From contig JAJFMS010000286.1 of the NCBI GenBank assembly GCA_020696885.1, positions 1-5,669 of the forward strand: a stretch of 5,669 bases of DNA. The letters run 5' to 3'. A program made the position numbers and the translations under genes. This document shows positions 1 to 5,076 of the stretch, piece after piece (within the stretch, counting starts at the first letter, position 1; every line of letters starts with the position of its first letter). Source of the DNA: Armatimonadota bacterium (GTDB lineage Bacteria > Armatimonadota > SYMT01). The notes beneath the pieces are model-generated. The model saw only the letters and a program-made list of their open reading frames with translations, ran no database searches and was not told the DNA's origin.

Positions 1-494
1 TAGTCGAGCGCCGTACCGGCACGGCGGCATTCGAGACGCGCGCCACCCTGCCGATCGGCGCTACTTCCTTTAGCGACACCACGCTCGTCACCGGCACCGC
101 CTACCAGTACCGTGTGCTGGCGCGGAACGACGGCGGCTCCTCAGCGCCGTCCAACAGCGTCGAGGTCAACATCCCCGCTGGAGGCGTGATCAAAGTAGCG
201 CCGGCCAAGCTGGCGTTCGGAACCGTGCGCGTGGGCACCACCAAGACAAAGACGCTCCGTATCACCAACTCGGGACGGGGCACGCTGGCCGCCGCGGTCG
301 GCACACTGGCGGCGCCTTTCCGCATCGTCTCCGGCGGTGGCGCTTTCACACTCGCCCCGCGCGCCAGCCGAACGGTCACCGTGGAGTATGCCCCCACGGC
401 CGCCACCTCACTGCAGCCGACGCTCCTGATCACCAGCACGGATTCCCGGCGCCCCGAGATCCGGGTGCCGATCTCCGGAAAGGGCAAACCCTGA
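1..494 (+). CDS. C-terminal part of an FN3 + ASH-like domain surface protein (5' truncated)
   Basis: The reading frame is open from the left edge (first full codon at base 3) to TGA at 492-494, giving 163 visible residues; the gene begins outside the window. Visible residues 1-57 look like the second half of a fibronectin type III domain: an alternation of Thr/Ser-rich strands followed by YQYRVLARNDGGSSAPSN, the usual FN3 F-G strand pattern. Residues about 60-160 look like an ASPM-SPD2-Hydin / 'choice-of-anchor D' beta-sandwich: KLAFGTVRVGTTKTKTLRITNS, then a Gly-rich turn, FTLAPRASRTVTVEYAPT, and a final strand ending ISGKG. Such domains occur in large exported or surface proteins as binding or spacer modules; no catalytic residue is visible. 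A GTG at 114 could be mistaken for a start, but it lies inside the FN3 domain. There is no C-terminal anchor or sorting motif. The function of the whole protein cannot be inferred. Confidence 0.8.
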   Translation, partial: VERRTGTAAFETRATLPIGATSFSDTTLVTGTAYQYRVLARNDGGSSAPSNSVEVNIPAGGVIKVAPAKLAFGTVRVGTTKTKTLRITNSGRGTLAAAVGTLAAPFRIVSGGGAFTLAPRASRTVTVEYAPTAATSLQPTLLITSTDSRRPEIRVPISGKGKP

Positions 495-616
495 TGGTCA
501 CCGGACGCCAGCTTGCCGTGATCGAGTTATTGTGCGCCCGCGAACGCTCAGCGCCTCCCGGGCGCCGCTCAATCACGCTGAAATGTGATAGAGCCGTTCG
601 GGAGGAATGAGTTCCG
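495..616 (+). other. Spacer between the surface-protein gene and the reductase operon
   Basis: This 122-nt spacer holds no convincing gene. A weak GC-only hairpin (GCGCC 551-555, loop TCCCG, GGCGC 561-565) follows the upstream stop but has no T-run, so it is not a typical intrinsic terminator. No clear -35/-10 pair is visible; TGTGATAGA near 584-592 is at best a poor -10-like element. The Shine-Dalgarno site GGGAGGA lies at 600-606, with 11 nt between GGAGG and the ATG at 617, and supports that start. Confidence 0.5.
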
Positions 617-1669
617 ATGAGCACGATAGAGCCAAACGAGCCGCTGCCGAAAGTGCCGCTGGGCACCACCGGAATGGAGATCACCCGCGTGGGCTTTGGG
701 GCCTGGGCGATCGGCGGCAGCACCGGGTTTATGACCTGGTCCCACCAGGACGATGACGAGTCCGTCGCGGCGATCCACGCAGCGGTCGAGCGGGGCATCA
801 ACTGGATCGACACCGCCGCCATCTATGGCACCGGGCACTCCGAAGAGGTGGTCGGGCGCGCCCTCCGCGAGCTGTCGGCGGCGGATCGGCCTTACGTTTT
901 CACCAAGTGCGGCCTGCGCCCGAATGCCGCTGGCCCGTCCCAGCCGAACCAGCGGGTGGGCGATCCCGCCTTCATCCGCGAGGAGGTAGAGAACTCGCTC
1001 CGGCGCCTGGGCGTGGAGCAGATCGACCTCTACCAGATGCACTGGCCCGCGGACGACGGCACCCCGCTGGAGGTCTACTGGAGCACGCTGCTGGAGCTGC
1101 AGCAGGCCGGCAAGGTGCGGGCCGTGGGTCTCTCCAACCACACCACCGCTCATCTGGAAGCTGCGGAGCAGGTGGGCCACGTGGGCACCCTTCAGCCGCC
1201 GTTTTCCGCGATCCGCCGCGACGTGGCCGCAAGCGAGCTGCCGTGGTGCGACGCGCACCAGACCGGGGTGATCGTCTACAGCCCGATGCAATCCGGACTT
1301 CTCACCGGCACCTTCAGCGAAGCGCGGATGGCCGCCTTGCCGGCCGACGACTGGCGCACTCGCTCCCCGTTCTTCACCGGCGAAGCGCTGCAGCGGAACG
1401 TCGCCCTGGCGGAGGCGCTCCGCCCGATCGCGGAGCGGCACGGCGTGTCGGTCGGTGCGGTCGCCGTGGCCTGGACCCTGGCGTGGCCGGGTGTCACCGG
1501 GGCGATCGTGGGGGCCCGCAGCCCGCAGCAGGTGGATGGCTGGCTGCCGGCGGCCACGCTGCAACTGACCGGCGCGGACCTGGACGCGATCGCCGCGGGG
1601 ATCTGCCGCACTGGCGCCGGCAACGGGCCGGACCGGCCGGCGTCAAACGGAGGCTCTAGAGCGGTATGA
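617..1669 (+). CDS. Aldo/keto reductase family oxidoreductase
   Basis: Complete 350-aa protein, a normal length for the NADPH-dependent aldo/keto reductase (TIM-barrel) family, expected in the cytoplasm. The opening strand is LGTTGMEITRVGFGAWAIGG (residues 15-34). The catalytic tetrad is intact: Asp65 in IDTAAIYG, Tyr70, Lys97 in FTKCG, and His142 in YQMHWP. Further family landmarks are VGLSNHT (170-176), the LQPPFSAIRRD segment (192-202), VIVYSPMQSGLLTG (218-231) and the C-terminal cofactor-binding stretch GAIVGARSPQQVDGWL (295-310). These resemble the bacterial YhdN/general stress protein 69 type rather than eukaryotic aldose reductase. The family reduces aldehydes or ketones to alcohols; the substrate here cannot be read from sequence. 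Start is ATG 617 preceded by GGGAGGA at 600-606. The last four bases overlap the carbonic anhydrase start (ATGA, 1666-1669), so the two genes are very likely co-transcribed and coupled. The Gly/Pro/Arg-rich tail after about residue 331 lies beyond the conserved domain. Confidence 0.95.
   Translation: MSTIEPNEPLPKVPLGTTGMEITRVGFGAWAIGGSTGFMTWSHQDDDESVAAIHAAVERGINWIDTAAIYGTGHSEEVVGRALRELSAADRPYVFTKCGLRPNAAGPSQPNQRVGDPAFIREEVENSLRRLGVEQIDLYQMHWPADDGTPLEVYWSTLLELQQAGKVRAVGLSNHTTAHLEAAEQVGHVGTLQPPFSAIRRDVAASELPWCDAHQTGVIVYSPMQSGLLTGTFSEARMAALPADDWRTRSPFFTGEALQRNVALAEALRPIAERHGVSVGAVAVAWTLAWPGVTGAIVGARSPQQVDGWLPAATLQLTGADLDAIAAGICRTGAGNGPDRPASNGGSRAV
1648..1653 (+). promoter_or_regulatory. Ribosome binding site for the carbonic anhydrase gene
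   Basis: CGGAGG sits inside the end of the reductase gene, 12 nt before the ATG at 1666. The spacing is slightly long, but together with the ATGA overlap it supports translation by both re-initiation and direct entry. Confidence 0.6.
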
Positions 1670-2316
1670 CCAGCTACGAGGAAGTCTTCGAAAACAACCG
1701 TCGCTGGGCAGAGGGCCATCTGGAAGATGATCCGGAGTTCTTCGTCCGGCTGGCGCAGGAGCAGCGCCCGGACTACCTGTACATCGGCTGCTCGGACAGC
1801 CGGGTGCCGGCGAACCAGATCATGGGCGTGGGGCCGGGCGAGGTGTTCGTCCACCGCAACATCGCCAACCTCGTGCCGAATACGGACCTCAACTCCTCGG
1901 CCGTGATCAACTACGCCGTCCGGCACCTGGCGGTGGAGCACATCGTGGTGTGCGGCCACTATCACTGCGGCGGCATCAACGCGGCGCTGCAGCCGAAGGA
2001 CCTGGGGATCCTGAACCCCTGGCTGCGGAACGTGCGGGACGTCTACCGCCTCCACAAAGAAGAGCTGAACGCGATCCAGAACCCCGACGCCCGGAACGAC
2101 CGGTTGGTGGAGCTCAACGTGATCGAGCAGTGCACCAACGTGGTGAAGACCGCGGCGGTGCAGTGCTCCTACCTGGAGCGCGGCGCTCCCGTGGTCCACG
2201 GCTGGGTATTCGACATGCGCGCCGGGCTGCTCAAGGACCTCCAGTTCGACTTCAAGCAAGTGCTCCGGGACATCCAGCAGATCTACGACCTTACCGGCGG
2301 GAAATCGGGGGAGTAG
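1666..2316 (+). CDS. can: Beta-class carbonic anhydrase
   Basis: Complete 216-aa protein, the usual size for bacterial beta-carbonic anhydrases. It interconverts CO2 and bicarbonate in the cytoplasm, supplying bicarbonate to carboxylases and helping pH balance. The zinc site is intact: Cys42 and Asp44 in GCSDSRVPA, His98 and Cys101 in CGHYHCGG, with Arg46 in place to pair with Asp44. The first four fall on the same residue numbers as the zinc ligands of E. coli Can, so the N-terminus is confidently placed. Other family blocks are GEVFVHRNIANLV (58-70), SAVINYAVRHLAVEHIVVCGH (78-98) and VHGWVFD (177-183). Position 39, Trp in the E. coli and Haemophilus enzymes, is Tyr here, and the aromatic residue of the later block is Phe182. 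The gene starts within the end of the reductase gene and closes with tandem stops (TAG 2314-2316, TAG 2317-2319) immediately before a heptamer repeat array. The symbol reflects family and residue match, not proven orthology. Confidence 0.96.
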   Translation: MTSYEEVFENNRRWAEGHLEDDPEFFVRLAQEQRPDYLYIGCSDSRVPANQIMGVGPGEVFVHRNIANLVPNTDLNSSAVINYAVRHLAVEHIVVCGHYHCGGINAALQPKDLGILNPWLRNVRDVYRLHKEELNAIQNPDARNDRLVELNVIEQCTNVVKTAAVQCSYLERGAPVVHGWVFDMRAGLLKDLQFDFKQVLRDIQQIYDLTGGKSGE

Positions 2317-2319
2317 TAG

Positions 2320-2374
2320 TTCGGTGTTCGGTGTTCGGTGTTCGGTGTTCGGTGTTCGGTGTTCGGTGTTCGGT
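2320..2374 (+). repeat. TTCGGTG heptamer tandem array, about 7.9 copies
   Basis: Seven exact head-to-tail copies of TTCGGTG (2320-2368) are followed by a six-base partial copy (2369-2374), with no mismatch. The array begins directly after the second of two TAG codons that end the carbonic anhydrase gene. The unit length is not a multiple of three and no plus-strand frame contains a stop; reading through it gives a repeating FGVRCSV pattern, and the minus strand gives TEHRTPN-like peptides. The perfect identity suggests recent expansion by slippage. The unit is not self-complementary, so a hairpin is unlikely. Confidence 0.97.
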
Positions 2375-2440
2375 TGGAGTGCGAACCCGGCCGCACGTAG
2401 CGTCGGCATCGCATCGGTGCCAACACCTGATCGCCTTCCC

Positions 2441-2515
2441 TATCAGCGTGCCTTCGCGTGCATCTGCGGCGAAAGCCGGTTTCCCCATCTGCGTGCATCC
2501 GCGTGCATCTGCGGC
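2441..2515 (+). repeat. Two 30-bp direct repeats, each built of three decamers, 45-bp period
   Basis: The first copy (2441-2470) reads as decamers TATCAGCGTG, CCTTCGCGTG, CATCTGCGGC. The second (2486-2515) reads CATCTGCGTG, CATCCGCGTG, CATCTGCGGC. The copies match at 26 of 30 positions and the last decamer is identical; 15 nt separate them. Within each copy the decamers are themselves related, with a CATCYGCGTG-like core, so the pattern is nested. On the minus strand it would encode ADARGCTQM-like peptides, a kind I recall as recurrent spurious small ORFs in several environmental phyla. Confidence 0.85.
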
Positions 2516-2601
2516 TAACACTCTCCGGCGCCCCTGCGGCGACCGCCCAGGTATCTGCGGCTAACTCCAAAGCTCGCCGGTAACTGCGGCGCTTCTGCGG
2601 C
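2506..2601 (+). repeat. Dispersed CTGCGGC / ATCTGCGGCTAAC copies
   Basis: ATCTGCGGCTAAC occurs exactly at 2507-2519 and 2553-2565. The core CTGCGGC occurs at 2509-2515, 2534-2540, 2555-2561, 2584-2590 and 2595-2601, plus 2464-2470 just upstream: six copies in 138 nt, all in the same orientation. Spacing is irregular, unlike the heptamer array. These look like decayed or partial copies of the decamer family to the left. Confidence 0.75.
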
Positions 2602-2610
2602 GTCCCATTG

Positions 2611-2619
2611 GGGGAGGAG
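2611..2619 (+). promoter_or_regulatory. Strong ribosome binding site that fixes the G8-protein start
   Basis: GGGGAGGAG lies 9 nt before the ATG at 2629. An in-frame TTG at 2608 would place this site inside the coding region and add seven charged residues before the hydrophobic signal sequence, so ATG 2629 is the better start. Confidence 0.85.
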
Positions 2620-2628
2620 AACTCCCCG

Positions 2629-4986
2629 ATGCGTCCGCTCGCCCTGTTCCTGCTGCTTGTCTCGCTCGTCGCCGTCTCTGCTCGCTCCTGGGCGCAGGGG
2701 GCGATGGTCACGTTCACCGCCCGCTCCGCGCGAAGCGGCCCATGGTCTGATCCCGCTACCTGGGAAGGAAAGCGTCTCCCGAAGGCGGGGGACTTCGTTC
2801 AGGTGCGCCCGAACCACACCGTGGTGTACGACGTGGTCTCGGACCAGGCGATCCGGATGGTGCACGTGGCGGGGAAGCTGACCTTCTCGCGGGAGAAGTC
2901 CACCCGGCTGGACGTGGGCCTACTGAAGGTGCAGTGGGGCGAGGAAGCGTCCGAGGACGGCTTTAGCTGCGAGCTGCACGCCACGCCCTTGCCGGACTCC
3001 GGAGGCAAGCCGGGCTACGTGCCGGCCCTGGAGGTGGGGACCTCCGAGGCTCCGATCCCGGCCGGCGTCACCGCCACCATCCGGCTCGTACACTTCCCGG
3101 GAACGGATGCCGAGCAGCTTCCGGCGATTGTGAGCTGCGGCGGCCGGATGGACTTCCACGGCGCCCCGCTCAGCCGCACGTGGACCGAGTTGGGCGCGCC
3201 GGTGAAGCCGGGGGATGCCTCCGTGACCCTCTCCGAGCCGGTGACCGGGTGGAAAACCGGGGACAAGGTGATCGTTACGGGCTCCAAGGAGACGTACGGC
3301 GGCTCGTTCCGCAAGGGCCCGGACGGCAAGAGCCGCGCCCAGACCGAGGAGCGCACGGTTACGCAGATCCAGGGCACCACCGTCACCCTGGACGCGCCGC
3401 TGCGGAACCCGCACTTCGGCGCGGGTGAGTTCCGCAGCGAGGTGGCGAACCTTTCCCGCAACGTGGTGATCGAGTCCGCGAAGCCAGACGGCGTGCGCGG
3501 CCACACCATGTATCACCGCGGCTGCCGGGGCGGCATCTCCTACGCGGAGTTCCGCCACCTGGGCAAAGAGGGCGTCCTCGGGAAGTACTCCATCCACTTC
3601 CACCTGGTGCGAGACACCATGCGCGGCAGCGGCGTGCTGGGCGCCAGCATCTGGGACAGCAAGAACCGCTGGATTACGGTTCACGGCACGGACTACCTGC
3701 TGATCCGGGACTGCGTGGGTTATCAGTCCGTGGGCCACGGCTACTTCATGGAGGACGGCACGGAGCAGTACAACGTGCTGGATCGGAACCTCGCCGTCCA
3801 GGCGTTCGGCGGAAAGCGGCTGCCCAAGCAGGTGATTCCGTTCGATCAGAACGACGGCGCCGGCTTCTGGTGGGCGAACGGGCGGAACACCCTCACCCGG
3901 AACGTGGCGTGCGAGAACGACCAGTACGGCTACCACTTCGAGGTGGGCAAGCGGAGCAACTTCGACCCCGCGCTGCTGGTGCAGACGCCGGACGGCACGC
4001 GGGAGAAGCGGGACATCCGCACCGTGCCGTTCCTCCGGTTCGAAGGGAACGAGTCCCACACGGAGGGGCTCTACAGCTTCAACTTCGGAGATGATGCCAA
4101 CCCTGCGGTCCGGGGCGACCGGGAGCACCCGTTCATCGCCCGCAACCTCACCGCCTGGGAGACCCACTACAGCCTGCGCCCGATGCTCCAGTTCTTCATG
4201 ATGGACGGGCTGAAGGTAGACGGGGCGGTCTACGGCGTTTATCACCCGGACTACGACGCGCACGTCTACCGGAATATCCACCTGCGCCGCGTGAACAGCG
4301 AGCCGATCAACCGCGGCCACGACGACGATAGCCTGCAGTACGGCAGCTTCACCTACGACGGGCTGACGCTGGAAGACTGCCGGATCGGCCGGGACCCGCT
4401 GATCCAGATGGCCTGCACCTCGCCTTCAGCCGGCCAGGCGGGCCACTTCCGCAACGTGACGCTCCGGAACAGTACCTCGCAGTCCGGGAAGGTGGTGGAC
4501 CTGGGTGGGGGACCCCGCAATCCGAAGCTGGAGCACGGCATCTCCTATTACTTCCACGATTTCTTCGGGTCGGGGCGCGTGACGCGGGTGGTGAGCGCCC
4601 AGTTCCCGGAGATGATGCGCGACGGCAAGTACGAGCCGATCGACGGCTTCACCGGCAAGGACGTGCGCGCCGCGGACGTGAACGGGGTGCGGTTCCCGGA
4701 GCTGCTGCAGCCGGTAGACGATCTTCCCCCGGCCACGCTGATCACCTCGGTGCGCACCGTGAAGGGCGCCGTGCTGGTGCGGGGCCTGACGCAGGATAAC
4801 GGCGAAGTAGCCGCCGTTACCGTAAATGGGAAGCCCGCGCGCCTCCAGCCGGCCGAAGCGGGGATCGCCGAGTGGGCGATCTCCCTGGAGCTGCCGAAGG
4901 ATCGGCAGCTCACCGCCCGCGCGACAGACCGGGCGGGTAACCAGGAGAAGCAGCCCGCCCAACGGCTGGTGACGAGCGCCGACTGA
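2629..4986 (+). CDS. Secreted G8-domain, CEMIP/TMEM2-like beta-helix protein with C-terminal Ig-like domain
   Basis: Complete 785-aa protein from ATG 2629. Residues 1-22 form a signal peptide (one Arg, a Leu/Val-rich core, probable cleavage after SWA). Residues about 35-160 fit a G8 domain: GPWSDPATWEGKRLPKAGDFVQVR, then VHVAGKLTF and a long sheet-rich segment. Residues 190-218 (PGDASVTLSEPVTGWKTGDKVIV) match the region that commonly follows it. From about 265 to 690 there is a right-handed beta-helix with motifs recalling CEMIP/TMEM2: LGKYSIHFHLV (317-327), ITVHGTDYLLIRDCVGY (349-365), GHGYFMEDGTEQYN (369-382) and NDGAGFWWANGRNTLTRN (408-425). Animal CEMIP and TMEM2 are tied to hyaluronan breakdown; a role in binding or cutting extracellular polysaccharide is inference here. 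Residues about 700-785 resemble a bacterial Ig-like domain (VRGLTQDNGEVAAVTVNG, then LTARATDRAGNQ). The mature chain has seven cysteines. No membrane anchor is visible. The gene stands alone behind a repeat-filled spacer. Confidence 0.87.
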   Translation: MRPLALFLLLVSLVAVSARSWAQGAMVTFTARSARSGPWSDPATWEGKRLPKAGDFVQVRPNHTVVYDVVSDQAIRMVHVAGKLTFSREKSTRLDVGLLKVQWGEEASEDGFSCELHATPLPDSGGKPGYVPALEVGTSEAPIPAGVTATIRLVHFPGTDAEQLPAIVSCGGRMDFHGAPLSRTWTELGAPVKPGDASVTLSEPVTGWKTGDKVIVTGSKETYGGSFRKGPDGKSRAQTEERTVTQIQGTTVTLDAPLRNPHFGAGEFRSEVANLSRNVVIESAKPDGVRGHTMYHRGCRGGISYAEFRHLGKEGVLGKYSIHFHLVRDTMRGSGVLGASIWDSKNRWITVHGTDYLLIRDCVGYQSVGHGYFMEDGTEQYNVLDRNLAVQAFGGKRLPKQVIPFDQNDGAGFWWANGRNTLTRNVACENDQYGYHFEVGKRSNFDPALLVQTPDGTREKRDIRTVPFLRFEGNESHTEGLYSFNFGDDANPAVRGDREHPFIARNLTAWETHYSLRPMLQFFMMDGLKVDGAVYGVYHPDYDAHVYRNIHLRRVNSEPINRGHDDDSLQYGSFTYDGLTLEDCRIGRDPLIQMACTSPSAGQAGHFRNVTLRNSTSQSGKVVDLGGGPRNPKLEHGISYYFHDFFGSGRVTRVVSAQFPEMMRDGKYEPIDGFTGKDVRAADVNGVRFPELLQPVDDLPPATLITSVRTVKGAVLVRGLTQDNGEVAAVTVNGKPARLQPAEAGIAEWAISLELPKDRQLTARATDRAGNQEKQPAQRLVTSAD

Positions 4987-5076
4987 ACACAATCCCAGCT
5001 CGGATGCAGTAGTAGGGCTCGGAGCCGCTTTGCGTGCGTTGCCGATCCGCTCGAAGTGGGCTGGGGATAAGTTGGT
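4987..5076. other. Convergent intergenic spacer
   Basis: Ninety bases separate the ends of two convergent genes. One small hairpin is possible (GGCTC 5016-5020 with GAGCC 5022-5026, loop too tight unless the outermost four pairs are used), followed only by GCTTT. It is a weak candidate for a shared terminator. Confidence 0.35.

Larger units (their letters stand above)
2317..2628 (+). other. 312-nt intergenic region packed with short repeats
   Basis: No credible gene lies here. The spacer contains a heptamer array (2320-2374), a non-repetitive stretch (2375-2440), a decamer-based direct repeat pair (2441-2515), a scatter of CTGCGGC copies (to 2601) and the Shine-Dalgarno site of the next gene (2611-2619). 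Open frames across it on both strands exist only because the repeats lack stop codons, and they encode repetitive peptides. No obvious sigma-70 promoter or T-tailed terminator hairpin is seen, although a promoter for the downstream gene presumably lies here or further upstream. Confidence 0.75.

Noticed and set aside
551..565. Intrinsic terminator after the first gene
   Set aside because: The hairpin has only five pairs and no following T-run.
494..610. A 38-codon frame whose ATG overlaps the TGA of the upstream gene (TGATG) and whose stop is 6 nt before the reductase start
   Set aside because: The arrangement would suit a coupled leader peptide, but the peptide is Arg-rich and featureless, the Shine-Dalgarno site is poor, and the frame overlaps a weak hairpin. 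Only conservation in relatives would support it.
2320..2374. UUCG tetraloop hairpins formed by the heptamer array
   Set aside because: Each unit contains UUCG, but the flanking GUG sequences are not complementary to each other, so no stable stem forms.
2320..2515. CRISPR array
   Set aside because: The units are 7 bp and 10/30 bp, with no spacers of regular 25-40 nt length, no palindromic repeat and no cas gene nearby.
2608..2628. TTG at 2608 as the start of the G8 protein
   Set aside because: It would bury the strong GGGGAGGAG site in coding sequence and put Glu residues before the signal peptide; ATG 2629 is better placed.
2283..2717. Minus-strand and plus-strand small frames over the repeat spacer (repetitive TEHRTPN or FGVRCSV peptides)
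   Set aside because: They are open only because the repeat units lack stop codons, and they overlap the ends of real genes.
2920..4320. A 466-codon open frame antisense to the G8 gene, and similar long antisense frames at 1276-2409 and 569-1564
   Set aside because: They are shadows of GC-rich genes: compositionally biased (Val/Ala/Arg/His-rich) with no recognisable domain, while the plus-strand proteins have clear family motifs.
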